A stretch of 64,000 nt of DNA from Ottelia alismoides (taxonomy: Eukaryota; Streptophyta; Magnoliopsida; Alismatales; Hydrocharitaceae), in the NCBI GenBank assembly GCA_037367405.1, contig JAZKJV010011400.1, positions 7,810,501 through 7,874,500 on the forward strand, written 5' to 3'. The translations under genes and the position numbers were made by a program. The notes under the pieces are model-generated. The model saw only the letters and a program-made list of their open reading frames with translations. It was not told the DNA's origin and made no database searches. Shown here in pieces: positions 1 to 13,300 of this stretch (positions are counted from its first letter, which is position 1; the number at the start of each line of letters is the position of its first letter).

Positions 1-1321
1 GGACCGGTCGCCCGGTGTGATTCAAGAATTGAGTGGTCTGGTCGACGCCTAGAACACGGTAGATGGTGGCATGGATATCGCTAGGAGTGACTGCACGATC
101 CTTGGGTGTTTCGCCTTTAGCCGTGGTTGAACCAACGATTCGGCCACCTTTGATACCACCACCACCCATCAAACAAAACATGGCCTGGCCCCAATGGTCG
201 CGGCCTGGCGTTCCCATGCTCATCGGAGCGCCGCCATTGCCTCCATCATTCATCTTAGGCGTTCGGCTGAATTCGCCGCACAAGACCACCAAGACACGCT
301 CGTCCAACCCGCGGGCATGAAGATCTTCGAACAGCGTGGCCACGGCTGAATCGACAATCGGCAAATAGTTCTCGTAACCCTTCTTCAAGTCCCAGTGATG
401 ATCCCAACCACCAAAGTGAACGGTTACGAACGTCGAACCAGCTTCGACCAAGCGCCGAGCCAACAAGACGCTCTGGCCCCATGTATGCCGGCCATACTTG
501 TCGCGCAGTTCCGCTGACTCCTGCGAAATGTCAAACGCTTTACGACCTTCAGTCCCCACGACCAGGTCAAACGCTTTTTGATGGAAGCGATCCAGCGCTT
601 CGACCCCACGCGTATTATCGACCACGCGGCGCATTGAATCAAAACTGCTGAGCAATTGTCTTCGATCTTCCAAGCGTTCCACGGTCAAGCCAGTGGACAG
701 GTTCAGATTATTGACTTGGAAGTTGGCTGCATTGGGATCGCCATCGGTTTCAAAGGGATTATGCTCCAGTCCCAAATAGTTGGCACCAAAATAACCTGGG
801 CGCAAGCCAATGCTGCTGGCGTAAGGCACAGCCACATGAGCTGGCAAGCCAGAGCGGCGGGGACCAACCAGCTTGGTAGCGATCGAGCCGAGCGAAGGAT
901 ACTTGCCAGAAGTGTCCGCGCCACTGGCACCACCACGACTGGTCAGCATATAGTGGCCAGCGGTGAAGTGATCGCCCGAATCGTGATGAAGCGAACGAAT
1001 GATCGAGAACTTGTCAGCCACTTTGGCTTGTTTGGGAAACAGCTCGGTGATTTCGATGCCGGGCACATTGGTACGAATGGGACGCCACAGCCCTCGATAC
1101 TCGACCGGCGCTTCGGGCTTCATGTCGTACATGTCCATATGCCCTGGTCCACCATCAAGCCAGATCAAGATGACCGACGTATCTTTGGTGGAACTCTCTT
1201 TGGCTCGCAGCACATCGGCCAGAGCAACCGAAGCCATACCCGCCACGCCCACTTGCACAAAGCTGCGTCGCGACATTCCATCGCAGTATCTACCGGTCCT
1301 ACCCGCTTCGATTCTGAACAT
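1..1321 (-). CDS. DUF1501 domain-containing protein (C-terminus cut by window edge)
   Basis: The frame is open from 1321 to the left edge, so at least 440 codons are present and the C-terminus is missing. The start at 1321 is preceded by AAGGAGTCC. The protein opens MFRIEAGRTGRYCDG and then MSRRSFVQVGVAGMA, a twin-arginine-like export signal typical of the family. Family-like segments are LIWLDGGPGHMDMYD near residue 45, HFGGWDHHWD and LCGEFSRTPKMNDGG towards the C-terminal part. DUF1501 proteins belong to the alkaline-phosphatase/sulfatase-like superfamily and in planctomycetes are usually paired with a DUF1553 (PSD1) gene; that partner would lie left of the window. Substrate unknown. Confidence 0.93.
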   Translation of the reverse strand, partial: MFRIEAGRTGRYCDGMSRRSFVQVGVAGMASVALADVLRAKESSTKDTSVILIWLDGGPGHMDMYDMKPEAPVEYRGLWRPIRTNVPGIEITELFPKQAKVADKFSIIRSLHHDSGDHFTAGHYMLTSRGGASGADTSGKYPSLGSIATKLVGPRRSGLPAHVAVPYASSIGLRPGYFGANYLGLEHNPFETDGDPNAANFQVNNLNLSTGLTVERLEDRRQLLSSFDSMRRVVDNTRGVEALDRFHQKAFDLVVGTEGRKAFDISQESAELRDKYGRHTWGQSVLLARRLVEAGSTFVTVHFGGWDHHWDLKKGYENYLPIVDSAVATLFEDLHARGLDERVLVVLCGEFSRTPKMNDGGNGGAPMSMGTPGRDHWGQAMFCLMGGGGIKGGRIVGSTTAKGETPKDRAVTPSDIHATIYRVLGVDQTTQFLNHTGRPV

Positions 1322-1550
1322 GTCCGGACTCCTTAATTGGTGAGTTCGTTTTCCGGTGCATATTGTAGCAGAACAGCGGGCTCGATTCTGAGCGATGCCT
1401 GATGAGATTTCAGACGTACATCAGTGTAAACGATCTGGCGATGGACGCGTGGCAGACATCGCTTTCAACTGGCCAACGCGGCTGCGGAATTGTCTGCAGA
1501 ACATTATGCGGCCTGCTCTTCCGATGAGTGTTGTTCGTGACTTCAGCGGT

Positions 1551-1618
1551 AGGCTCGGCGGGAGCCTCGATCGAAAATGAACGCGGCGGCTATGAACTCG
1601 GCGGCTCGGGAGAGCCGC
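1551..1618. terminator. Two GC-rich hairpins between the DUF1501 start and the sigma gene end
   Basis: Two short perfect hairpins lie just past the stop codon of the minus-strand sigma gene: AGGCTC/GAGCCT at 1551-1567 and GCGGCTC/GAGCCGC with a 4-nt loop at 1601-1618. Neither has a clear U-run, so they may be weak terminators or 3' stabilisers. Nothing else stands out in 1322-1619. Confidence 0.35.
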
Positions 1619-1619
1619 T

Positions 1620-2846
1620 CTATGGGAGCGAGTCGAGTCGGGCTTGCAGGAAGTCGCGTTCAGGCTGTAGCTGAGCCAACTCCAGGGCTCGCTGATAAGA
1701 GCTGCGGGCCTGGTCCACCTGGCCAAGTCTTCGGCAGAGATCGGCTCGCGCGGCATGGGCCAGGTGGTAAGTCGCCAATTCGCCACGAGCCAAGATCGCT
1801 TCGATCTGCTGCAGGCCAGCGGCAGGACCATCGCGCATGGCAATCGCGACGGCTCGATTCAGTTCGATCACCGGCGATGGCTCCAGTTGCAAAAGGACGC
1901 CATAAAGTTCCACGATCTGGGACCAGTCCGTCTCTTCTGCTCGCGGCGCATTGGCATGAACTGCCGCGATACTGGCCTGCAGTGAATAAGGCCCCAAACG
2001 TCGTGAGCTGAGCGCACGCTGGACTAGCTGGCTTCCTTCAGCGATCAGCTGGCTATCCCAGCGCGATCGATCTTGTGACTCCAGGAGCACAATGGCACCT
2101 TGCTCATCGACCCGCGTATGGCGACGCGACTCATGCAGCAACATAAGCGCCAGCAAGCCCATTACTTCGGGTTCGGGCAATAACTCCAGCAGCAACCTTC
2201 CCAAGCGTATGGCTTCGCTGGAAAGCTCCGCGCGCGTCAAGTGCTGGCCGGTCGTAGGGGCATAGCCTTCATGAAACACGAGGTATATCACGTACAGTAC
2301 CGCATCTAGACGCTGCGGCAATTGCTCGCGATCAGGGACTTCGTACGGAATACGCGCGTCTCGGATCTTTGATTTGGCGCGCACAATGCGCTGTGCCATC
2401 GTCGTAACGCTGGTTAGAAATGAGCTGGCGATCTGCTCCGTGGTCAGCTCGCACACTTCGCGCAGCGTGAGCGCTACTTGGGCTTCTAACGAAAGGGCAG
2501 GGTGGCAGCAGGTAAAGATCAGCCGCAACCGATCATCCACTACATCGGGCGTTTCTATTGGCTCATCATCATGTGCAGCACCAAGGGCTGAAAGCTCCTC
2601 GACGATCCGCGCATGGCGACTGCGGCGACGAATCACGTCGATAGCTTTGAAACGCCCGGTGGATACCAACCAAGCGCGAGGATTCTCGGGCACACCATCT
2701 CTTGCCCATTGCGTCATGGCCGTGGTGAAGGCATCGTGCATGGCTTCTTCAGCCACATCAAAATCCCTCAGCAACCGCACCAAGGTGGCGAACACCCGTC
2801 GCGATTCTCGACGGTAGATATCATCGATTACTTCTTTGAGACTCAT
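1620..2846 (-). CDS. ECF-type RNA polymerase sigma factor with C-terminal extension (COG4941/DUF6596 type)
   Basis: About 408 residues, twice the size of a classical ECF sigma factor. Residues ~8-75 form the sigma-2 region ([51 protein letters not shown]), residues ~105-165 sigma-4 ([19 protein letters not shown]). The remaining ~240 residues match the DUF6596 and TPR-like extension of this family ([40 protein letters not shown]). I start at ATG 2846 ([11 protein letters not shown]) because it begins the conserved part; an in-frame start exists at 2918. No anti-sigma gene is adjacent. In many bacteria these factors sit beside a DGPF/YCII-domain protein, which is absent here; the long extension is thought to replace a separate anti-sigma factor (family knowledge). 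Confidence 0.9.
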   Translation of the reverse strand: MSLKEVIDDIYRRESRRVFATLVRLLRDFDVAEEAMHDAFTTAMTQWARDGVPENPRAWLVSTGRFKAIDVIRRRSRHARIVEELSALGAAHDDEPIETPDVVDDRLRLIFTCCHPALSLEAQVALTLREVCELTTEQIASSFLTSVTTMAQRIVRAKSKIRDARIPYEVPDREQLPQRLDAVLYVIYLVFHEGYAPTTGQHLTRAELSSEAIRLGRLLLELLPEPEVMGLLALMLLHESRRHTRVDEQGAIVLLESQDRSRWDSQLIAEGSQLVQRALSSRRLGPYSLQASIAAVHANAPRAEETDWSQIVELYGVLLQLEPSPVIELNRAVAIAMRDGPAAGLQQIEAILARGELATYHLAHAARADLCRRLGQVDQARSSYQRALELAQLQPERDFLQARLDSLP

Positions 2847-2976
2847 CACCCGATTGTGGCTTGCCCGCCCCAAGCTGACAATGCGTCTTGACATTGCCGG
2901 GTACGAACTGGAGAGCATCGCATAGCGACGGTGGCTACGTAGTGGGCAGTTGCCAGCTATACTGAGGCGAGGCAGG

Positions 2977-3141
2977 GGGCAGGCTTCAGGCTTCAGGCTG
3001 CAGGCTTCAGGCTTCAGGCTTCAGGCTGCAGGCTGCAGGTTTCGGGCTGCAGGCTGCAGGCTGCAGGCTTCAGGTTTCAAATCTCAGATTTCAGATTTCA
3101 GATTTGAAATTTCAAATCTCAAATCTCAAATCTCAAATCTG
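2977..3141. repeat. Heptanucleotide repeat tract (AGGCTTC/AGGCTGC then AAATCTC units)
   Basis: About 165 bp of imperfect 7-nt repeats. The first ~95 bp alternate AGGCTTC and AGGCTGC; at about 3072 the unit changes to AGATTTC/AAATCTC. The 7-nt phase makes open frames in several registers that look like a small protein but are compositional artefacts. The tract separates the divergent sigma and hydrolase genes, so it occupies both promoter regions. Confidence 0.85.
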
Positions 3142-3201
3142 CGATGAACGCTTTCCACATAGACAACCATTGGCACTTCTCACTTTGTTGGAAACTTGAA
3201 T

Positions 3202-4158
3202 ATGCAACGTCGAGAGTTTGTAAATTCGCTGGCGGCGCTTGGAGTCTCGCTTACGTGTGCCTCGGCGGTGGCCCGAGCTAGCACTGCGGCGGCGCGGCCT
3301 CTGTTTATTGCCACTTGGAACTTTGGTTTACCTGCATGTCAGCAATCGCTCAAGACGCTCCAGCAAGGTGGCTCGATGCTCGATGCTATCGAGCAAGGTA
3401 TCCGCGTCGCTGAAGCCGATCCAACAGTTGACTCTGTCGGTGTCGGCGGCGCGCCCAATGCCGCTGGTGTTGTTCAACTGGACGCTTGCATCATGGACGG
3501 CCAGACACAAAAGGCAGGCTCGGTGGCGGCATTGGAAGGCTATCCGCATCCGATCTCCGTCGCGCGTCGAGTCATGGAGAAGACCAAACACGTCATGATG
3601 GTTGGAGCTGGTGCAGCCCAGTTTGCCAAAGAACAAGGCTTCGCCGGCGCCGAGTTACTGACACCTGAGCAGAAGAAGAAATGGCAACAGTGGCAAGCCG
3701 CTCAGAAGCCTAACGGCCAGCCGCCCAATCACGATACGATCGCGCTAGTGGGCGTCAACAGCGAGGGTCATGTGGCTGGTGGTTGCTCGACGAGCGGACT
3801 GGCCTACAAATTGCCTGGTCGCGTCGGCGATAGTCCGATCCTGGGTAGTGGTCTGTATGTCGACGGCGAAGTCGGAGCGGCCGGCGCGACTGGCATCGGT
3901 GAAAATGTGATGCGCTACTGTGGCTCGTTTTTGATTGTCGAATTCATGCGCTCGGGTATGGAGCCCACGGCAGCCTGCCGCGCGACCATCGAACGAATCG
4001 CCAGGCTCGAACGCAAAGCTGCCAGCGACCTGCACATCAACTTCCTGGCGATGAACAAACAGGGTCAATATGGTGCGGCAGGCACTGATGCCGAGTACCG
4101 ACTGGCCGTCGTTACTACCGACCGAGCTGAACTGATCGAGCCAGATTTGGTCAGATAG
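3202..4158 (+). CDS. N4-(beta-N-acetylglucosaminyl)-L-asparaginase-like Ntn hydrolase
   Basis: About 318 residues. The N-terminus (MQRREFVNSLAALGVSLTC) is a Tat-like signal, so the enzyme should act outside the cytoplasm. The mature part matches glycosylasparaginase: GGSMLDAIEQGIRVAEADP, SVGVGGAPNAAGVVQLDA, then HDTIALVGVNSEGH. The Asp-Thr in HDT is the expected autoproteolysis site that exposes the catalytic Thr. GGCSTSGLAYKLPGRVGDSPILG and the glycine-rich GEVGAAGATGIGE complete the substrate pocket. Family members cleave the GlcNAc-Asn linkage of glycoasparagine. ATG 3202 is preferred over TTG 3196. The gene is divergent from the sigma gene across the heptamer tract. Confidence 0.93.
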   Translation: MQRREFVNSLAALGVSLTCASAVARASTAAARPLFIATWNFGLPACQQSLKTLQQGGSMLDAIEQGIRVAEADPTVDSVGVGGAPNAAGVVQLDACIMDGQTQKAGSVAALEGYPHPISVARRVMEKTKHVMMVGAGAAQFAKEQGFAGAELLTPEQKKKWQQWQAAQKPNGQPPNHDTIALVGVNSEGHVAGGCSTSGLAYKLPGRVGDSPILGSGLYVDGEVGAAGATGIGENVMRYCGSFLIVEFMRSGMEPTAACRATIERIARLERKAASDLHINFLAMNKQGQYGAAGTDAEYRLAVVTTDRAELIEPDLVR

Positions 4159-4384
4159 ATTAAAGATCGCAGCTCGTACCTGCGACGCGGGTTAGCATGG
4201 CGTGCTAGGGTCGCTGACCACTGAAATCCTACAACCCGAACGATCGACAACCTGCCCCTCCTCCGACAAAGAACCTTGCGATATCAATTCGCCCCCATGC
4301 GTTAGGGTTGAGCCAGGTGATAAACTTTCAAAGCTACGAATTTGCGCACATCGAGTCGATCGTATCTGACCACCGGCAGGCTCG

Positions 4385-7300
4385 ATGAATGTTGGTTTCC
4401 CCTCAGCCAACCAGCGCCCCGGGCTTGCGCGCCTATTGGAATTGAGTGGGTATCTGCAGATGCGTTGGAATCTGTTCGCCAAATTCCGCGAATTGACTCA
4501 GGTATGGAGAGAGCCCCTGCCCAAGGAGCTCGGCGTCCAACTCGAAGCGGCCGTGCTGGAAGATCGCATCCTATACTCGGCTACAGCCCTGCCCATCGAT
4601 TTTGATAGCCCCGCCGAGGCTCCAGCTCCGATCTCGGAGGCAGAAGTCAATGCGATCCTGGTATTGATCGATGCCGAACTGAACGCGAATAGCAGCGTTT
4701 CCGCTGACTCTGCCACTGCTTCATCCGTTGATCCATCATCTGCGATCACCTCTTCAACGACAGAACCACAACTTTCACCAGTAGCCAGCCTGGATGCAGC
4801 GAATGTGCCGGACGCTGATTCACTCAGCCCCGCCGCGGTTGAAAGGCTGAACGTCGCCTTTGTCGATGCCAGCCTCGACAACCTCAGCCAACTCATTGAA
4901 CAGCTTCATCAGTCGTTCGATTCCAATACGAACAAACTGGAGGTTGTTCTACTGGATCAACATTCCAGCGGTGTCCAGCAAATCACCGACTATCTCGCGG
5001 GCAACGAAAATCTCTACTCATCGATTCAGCTAGTCACACACGGCTCCAGTGGTCAATTCCAAGTAGGTAGTGACTGGTTAAACACAACCAGCCTCAACGA
5101 CTACAGTCAGCAAATCGTCCTGTGGCAAGACTCGCTGACCGATGATGCGGATCTGTTGATCTATGGATGCCAGGTGGCGTCGATCCCCGATGGTCAGCAG
5201 TTGGCTCAGGAACTGGCGGATCTGCTGGAGGTCGATGTCGCCGCTAGCCTCGAAGCGACGGGCAGCCAGAACCTGGGTGGCGATTGGGACTTGGAATTTG
5301 AACTGGGCATGATTGAAACTGCCCGCCTGGTCGAAGTTCACTCCGACAATCAGTGGCAAGGGTTGCTGGCTACCTATACCGTGACCAATGTCAACGACAG
5401 CGGCGCTGGCTCGCTCAGGCAGGCCATCATCGACGCCAACGCCAACGCTGGCGCCGATACGATCAACTTCAACGTCGCCGGTGCAGGCTTCCACACGATC
5501 AACCTGGCGACAATGCTGCCTACGATTACGGACCAGGTGATCATCAATGCCGCCACTGAATCGGATTTTGCAGGCAGTCCATTGATTGTACTCAGCGGTG
5601 GCGGCTCATTGGCGGATGGCTTCTTGCTGGGAAGCACAAGTAGTGGTAGCACGATTCGCGGCTTCATCATCCAAGGCTTCACCGATGGTATTGCGGTGAC
5701 CGATTCTGGTTCGCATGTGTTCGCTGGCAACTGGATCGGTGTTACGACGACAGGCAACGCGACTTCGAACAACGTGCAGCACGGTATCAATCTTTGGAAC
5801 TCGTCTAACAATACGATCGGCGGTACGACAGCGCTGGATCGAAACGTGATCTCAGGTACAACCAATATTGGTATCAACATCAACGGTACCAGCACAGGCA
5901 ATCAGATTCGCGGCAACTATATCGGCGTGGGTGCCGATGGTTCAACCGATGTGGGCAATCGTTGGATCGGGATCTACTCGGCGTCGGCTGGCAATACAAT
6001 CGGCGGATCGGCCGCCGGTGCAGGTAACGTAATCAGTGGAACAGGGACTTCGGGCGGTGGAGCGACGGGTATCAGTCTGGCATCGGGCTCGAACAACACG
6101 ACGATCCAAGGCAACATCATTGGTCTGAACGCAACGGGCACAGCAGCACTTGCCAATGATGGTCACGGGATCACGATCGCTTCCAACAGCAATGTTATCG
6201 GTGGAACAACGGCGTCTGAGCGCAACGTAATCTCGGGCAACAACCGCAGCGGGACGTGGATCAACGGTAGTAGCAACATCCTACGAGGCAACTACTTTGG
6301 CGTTGGCAGCAATGGCACAACCAGCCTTGGCAACGGCTGGGATGCCATCACGATTTCAAGCGGTAACAACAACGTGATCGGCGGAACGGGGACCACTGAT
6401 GGCAATATCCTGGCCAACAGCGGCGATGATGGCGTAGAAGTAGTGGGAACCGCCACTGGTAATGCCATTCTCAGGAACGTGATTTACAACAACGCCAGTA
6501 TGGCCATCGATCTTGGCGGGAACAACTCAGATCCGACCATCAATGATTTCAACGATACAGACTCTGGATCAAACGACCTGCAAAACTTTCCTGTACTGCG
6601 CTCGGCCAGTTCCTCTGGCGGCAACACCACAATCACTGGCAAGCTGAACTCGACAGCCAATACAACCTATCGTATCGAGTTCTACTCCAATCCTTACGGA
6701 ACGGCGGAGTCCACTGGCTACGGTGAAGCACGCACGTACCTGGGCTTTACTACAGTGACTACAGATGGAAATGGATACGCATCGTTCAGTTCAGTATTGA
6801 ATGGTGTGGCATTGGGAGCAGGCAGTACTGTCACTGCCACCGCGACGGTTGACTTTGGGAGTACCTTTGGATCGACTTCGGAGTTCGGGGGGAACATTGT
6901 CGCCAACGAAGCGAATCTGCTGATCTCGGGCAGTTACGTTGGTAACGGTGTTGACAATCGCACAATCTCCGGGCTCGGCTTCCGCTCGGAAGTCATCATC
7001 CTAATGAGCAGTAATGGCACCATCATGCGAACGACAACAATGGCTGGTGACATGTCGAAAATTGGTGGCGCGGCGACCGCTGTTATCTCTGACGCGATCC
7101 AATCCATTACGGGTGACGGTTTTACTGTGGGCACAAACTCCTACGTCAATACCAATGGTGTTACCTATCACTGGGTAGCCTTCGGCGCTGGCGAGAATTT
7201 GGATGTAGGTCTCTACACGGGAAACGGAACCTCCCAGACTATTGGCAACGTCGGATTCCAGGCGGAAACAACCTTTGTTTTGGGTGAATCCGGCAGTCAA

Positions 7301-10300
7301 ACCGTCTTTCGCACCAATCAGAACGCCAATACTCTCGACCTTTCGAATAACGGAGCCTACGCTGGCGGAATTACATCATTCGGCAGCGATAGCTTCGCCT
7401 TGGGGAACTCCGTCGCGACAAATCAAAACGCCGTCAACTACCATTACTTTGCATTCAATGACGACGCTGACTACTTCAGGACAGGTACCTACACGGGCAA
7501 CGGTCTTGACAATCGCAACATAACGGGAGTTGGGTTCGAATCCGAGTTTGTCATTGTCAAAGCGACCTCAACCAACAACTTCGCCATCGGTAAAACCGAG
7601 TCTACGGGGTACAACACTGATGCTAATGTGGCTGGCAGCAGCAACCAACTTCAAGCCCTACAGACGGATGGTTTCCAAGTTGGGTTCGACTCAACTGTCA
7701 ATCAGAACAGTACTTCGTACATGTACCTCGCATGGCGGCAAAACGATGTCCCCCTGGTTGTGACCACAACCGCTGATACCAGCAATGGAACGACCACGTC
7801 GACTTATAACTTGCGAGCTAACCAAGGCGCTGATTATGCCATTTCATTGCGTGAGGCCATTACCGCGGCCAATGCAACTCGCAATGTCAACGGTGATGTC
7901 GATGAAATCAACTTTGCGATTAGCGGCTCTGGCGTCCGTACTATCACGCTTGCAAGTACATTACCGTACCTATCTGATGCGGTAAAAATCGATGCTTGGA
8001 CGCAAGCGGGCTGGAATAGTAGCCCACTTATCGAATTGAACGGAAACGGCGCTTCAAGTTATGGCTTTGTGCTCGACACTACCAGCGATGGAAGCACAAT
8101 ACGCGGATTTATTCTGAATCGGCACACGCACGGAATCTTCATCAGCCACGCGGACAACTCGACGATCGAAGGAAACTGGATTGGATTGAACAACACTGGT
8201 ACCGCTGCATCAGCCAATACTGGGTACGGAATTCTTGCCACAACCAGCTCCGGACTGATGATTGGCGGAACAAACGCGGCCAGCCGGAATGTGATTTCAG
8301 GCAATGGTTTGCGCGGGATCTACCTTGAAAATATCGATAACAGTTTTGTTTACGGCAATTATGTCGGTACCAACGCTTTGGGTACGGCAGATATCAATGG
8401 CTCGACCAGCAACGCGGCGCAGTCGGGCTTGATGCTGATCAGTGGCTCGAGTGGTAACCAGATTGGGAATGCGAATCTTGCGGGCGCTCGCAACGTTTTC
8501 TCCGGTAACAATTTTTACGGCGTCGAAATCCTATCGTCGACGTCACAGAACAATACCATATCTGGAAACTTTATTGGTACCGACGCAACGGGACTGAGTG
8601 CGTTAGGAAACACAAATGGTGGTGTGTCATTCTCTGGTACAGGCACTGGCAATTTGCTCGTCGGGAACATCATTTCAGGTAACTCGGCCTACGGTGTTTT
8701 AGTCAGCAGTGGCGCCAGCGGTACGACTATTCAAGGCAACTACATCGGCGTGGGTGCGAATGGCACCACGATTGTCGGAAACGGCACAACGGGTGTACAC
8801 ATTGAAAGTAGTTCAATCAATACGCTCATCGGTACCAACGCGGACGGCAGCAATGATTCGGCCGAAGGCAATACCATCACGGGTAACGTGGATGGCATAG
8901 TCGTGACTGGTGTGGGATCAACCGGTACCGTAATCGCGGGCAACTTCATCGGTACAGATTCGACCGGGACTATGGCTAGAGGCAATTCGGGTGACGGCAT
9001 TCGAATTCTCGCTGGTGCCAATAGCACAACCATCGGTGGCACAAGCCCAGTACGGCGCAATATCATCACTGCCAACGGTGGCGATGGAATTCAAATCGAC
9101 GGGGAATCCAGCGATAGCAACACCATTCAGAACAACTGGATCGGCCTGTCCGCTGACGGTTTCACCGTCTTCGGTAATGGTGGCGACGGGATCTTCATAA
9201 GTGGCGGAGCCGACAATACGATCATCGGCGGCGTCGGTCTGGGTAACGTGATTGTTGGCGCGCGTCATGCGGGAATCGAGATCGACGGCGCATCCACAGG
9301 CACGTCGATTCTCGGCAACTTCATCGGCATCACTAGTACCGGAACGGTGGTACACGGATCCGGAGATAGCGGCATACTGCTCGAGAATGGCGCGGCCAGC
9401 ACCACGATCGGTGGCGTAACGATTGGGCAAGGGAACACGATTGTCGACAGCGGTCGATTCAGTGCCACTTCGCAAAGTGGAGTCACTATTCTCGCAAGTG
9501 CCGGGGCCAGCAACATCATTATTGGCAACTCCATCTACGACAATCGTGGACTGGGAATCGACCTCGGGACGTCTGGTGTTACGGCGAACGATAATCTCGA
9601 CTCCGACTCGGGCGCCAACAACCTCCAGAACACTCCCGTACTTACAATCGCCACAACCAATGGCACTACCGTGACCGTCAGCGGTACGCTGAACACAGTG
9701 GCCAGCACTGCCGGCATACTGATTCACTTCTATGCTACACCCGCAACCGGCAACGTGAACAGTCGGCAGGGTCGACGCTACTTGGGTTCAACAACTGTCT
9801 CGACTAACGCGAGCGGCAATGCAACCTTTAACAACGTTGACTTGTCCTCGGCCGTCGCGGCTGGTGAAGTGATCACTGCCACGACCACGCTGTCATCGAG
9901 CACCTCCGAGTTTTCGCAAGGCCTTGTGGCCAACTCAAGCTCAGGTAACTCGACACCCACGACATCGCAGTTGGTCGGCACAGAGAACGGTGGCTTAACG
10001 ATCAACACCAGCGGATACAGCACATGGCTGGAAGCAACGGATGGCGGAGCACTCCTGGGCGGAAGAACCCAGTTGTCCTTCGAGGCTCAGTTCCGGGCCT
10101 TGCCGATGGCTGGAGATGCCTTCTACGCGATCGCATCCTACACAACAGCGACTGATGGGGACCAGCTCTTTCTAGGTGCCGGCAAAGCGGGCGCAAGCGA
10201 GTTCCTGTACCTGATGATCAACAATCAACTTGTCACGATCAATACGGACGTCGATGCCATCTTCGACGGCAACCAGCGTTCCCTAGCATTCACTTGGAAT

Positions 10301-13300
10301 CAAACAGCGGGTGCGTACGCGATTTATCTTGACGGGGTTTTGCTTGGTTCAGGGACGGGCCTTGCGACTGGTCATACATTTCTGTCTGGTGGTCAATTCG
10401 GTCTAGGTGTTGACCTCGATGCTGGTGCTGACACCTGGCAACCCGGAGCATTGTTCCAAGGTACATTTAAAGACGTGCGAATCTTCAGCGATGTCCGTAC
10501 CGCTGCTGAAATCGCTGCAAGTTACCGAAGTGAGTTGCCATACAACGAAGGCAACTTGGTCGCTAATTGGCGATTCGAGGATCTTTCCACCGAAGGCCGC
10601 ACGACCAATACCGTCAGCAATAATGCACTGCAACTGCGAAGTTTGACCAATTCCTGGAGTACTCCCGATACCCCCAGTCTTCAGCTTCGGGCTGATGAAA
10701 ACTCAACGACCGGTTCCATCGTGGGACAGGTTATCGGAATCGATGTCGAGCGCGAGCAACGTATCAGTGCACTATTAGCCGCGGACAGCAGTCTGCGCTA
10801 TAACGCCGAGACGCATCAGTTCTACAAAGTGATCAACAGCTCTGGTACCTGGTCTGCAGCTCAGACCGCTGCGAATGCGACGACTCTTAACGGCATCGTT
10901 GGCCAATTGGCGACGATCACTTCGGCTACTGAAAACACTTTTCTTACAAGCTTAATTAGCAGCAACAGTTGGCTAGGTGCAAACGACTCGTTAGTCGAGG
11001 GCACCTGGCGTTGGTATTCCGGCAACAACCCAAGCGATCAATTTTGGCAAGGGACATCAACAGGCTTTGCAGTTAATGGTGCATACACAAATTTTGAACC
11101 GGGCGAGCCGAATAATGCAACTACGAACGAAGACTACTTGCGGCTCAATACAACGGGAACTTGGCAAGACTCCAATGATACGTTCACGTTGAGTTCCTAC
11201 ATCGTCGAATGGAACGCCGACGATGTTCTGGATGCCACCAATGCGTTGACTTATTCAATCACATCACAAACGGTAGCCGGTGCCTTTACGATCAATAGCG
11301 ATTCGGGAGTCATCACGGTTGCCAACGCAGCGCTGCTGAACTTCGAAGCGCAGACATCGCACACCATCACAGTCCGCACAACTGATGGCAGTGGTGCCTT
11401 TGTGGATCGAAGCTTTACGATCTCGCTGAACAATCTCACAGAAGAGAATAGTGCGCCCACCGACCTTTCAAGCGGCATCAACCTCAACACCGACGGCGGA
11501 AACAACGCTTACTTGATGACATCCAGCGGTGGCAGCATTTTTGGAGGCCGGACTGCTCTAACGGTCGAACTCAGCTTTGCAGTCTCAACCAATGTTTCCG
11601 AGAACACGTTGGTATCTTACGCGGTTCCAGGCCAGGACAATGAAATCCTGTTCCGAGTCAGCTCCAGTGGAGCTATCATGCTGACTTTGGATCAATCGGG
11701 CGGCAATGTCACCACCGCCGCTGTACCTCAACTGCTAGATGGTAAGCAGCATGCTCTTGCCTTTTCTTGGGACAACACCGCGGGGGATGTGCGGATTTAT
11801 GTCGATGGTCAGTTGGTTCACACGGCCACCGGAATAAAAGTTGGTACCGTGTTGGACTCGGGCGGAACGCTCGTCATTGGACAAGAGCAGGACTCGATTA
11901 ACGGCAGTTTCAATTCATCTCAACGATTTTCGGGCACACTCTACGATTTCCGAGTCTGGGACCGCGCTATCAGCGATGAGCAGATTGGTCTGAACTACCA
12001 TCAAGTACCGGGTTCGTCTGAAACCGGTATGGTCGCAAACTGGCGCATGAGCGGTCTAAGCGGTGGCAACACAGTCGTCGATTCGGTCAGCGGAGTCAAT
12101 TTGACCGTCGCGAATGTAGCTGTCGGTGGTGGCTTCACGGCGAGCACTCCTACGGATGGTCTGACGGTAAGCGAAAACGCAACCGTAGGAACGCGCGTGG
12201 GACAGTTGATAGCCACCGATGTGGACCTCTCGCGTGATATTGTGCTGGATGGTTTATTCCGCGAGGGGCCCAATCCGGGTACCTTCGTGGATTATTCTGC
12301 TGGTCAGTCATTCGGAAACTGGACAGTTCGATCTGGTAGTGTCAGCTACCATGGCACCGAGAGCCAGGCATCACCATTGGGAGGCCGCACGGTTGATTTG
12401 AATGGAACGACGACGGGCGGGATTTTTCAGACGCTTAGCACCGTCGCTGGTAGGCAGTATCAAGTTGTCTTTGCCATGTCAGGGCACTGGGGCGGCGGTG
12501 ATGCGGTCAAGGATCTGCGTGTAAGCGCAGATGGTGCCAGCCAGGACTTTTCGATGGCGCAACCGACAGGTTGGTCGACGAGCAATATGCTGTTCACCAA
12601 TCGGTCGTTTACGTTTACCGCAACGGACGCGTCAACTGTACTCGACTTCACTTCGCTCGATACGGCGGGCGGTTCTTTTGGCCCTATCATCGGTGACGTT
12701 CGCGTGATCGAGATCCCTGCTGCGGTCTCTACGATCCTCAGCAACGATGCAACGCTGAGCTACGATGCGGGGACGGGCAAGTTCTATCGCGCGGTGAATA
12801 GCAATGTGACCTGGAGCAGTGCGTTAACGGCAGCTACCAGTTCAACGCTCAACGGCGTTTCGGGTGGGCTGGTGACGATTGGATCGCGCTATGAGAATGA
12901 CTTGGTCTGGTCGTTGGCCCGTAGTATCAATACCGACGTGTGGCTGGGCGCGAGCGACGTAGGGACCGAAGGCACTTGGCGCTGGTACAACGGCTCATCT
13001 CCCTCGACAACTTTCTGGGTGGGCGCCGCGGCAGGTACCTTGCAAAGCGGCCAGTATGCGAACTGGAGAACAAGTGAGCCAAATGATACGGGTGGCAACG
13101 AAGATTATGGTCACATGTGGGTTGTGGACGGCACATGGAATGACTGGACACCCACCGTGACAATGGGCTACGTGGTCGAATGGGACGCCAGCGAAGTCCT
13201 CTCGAACTACACCTACACGATCACCAACAATCCAAGTGGTGCCTTTACGATCAACAGCCACACCGGCGAGATCACGGTCAGCAACGCCGCTCCACTGAAT

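Noticed and set aside
656..1336. Plus-strand ORF of 226 codons
   Set aside because: Antisense shadow of the DUF1501 gene, whose own minus-strand frame has clear family motifs.
2950..3147. 65-codon ORF rich in QASGFRL
   Set aside because: Direct translation of the heptamer repeats; such peptides arise in any frame of the tract.
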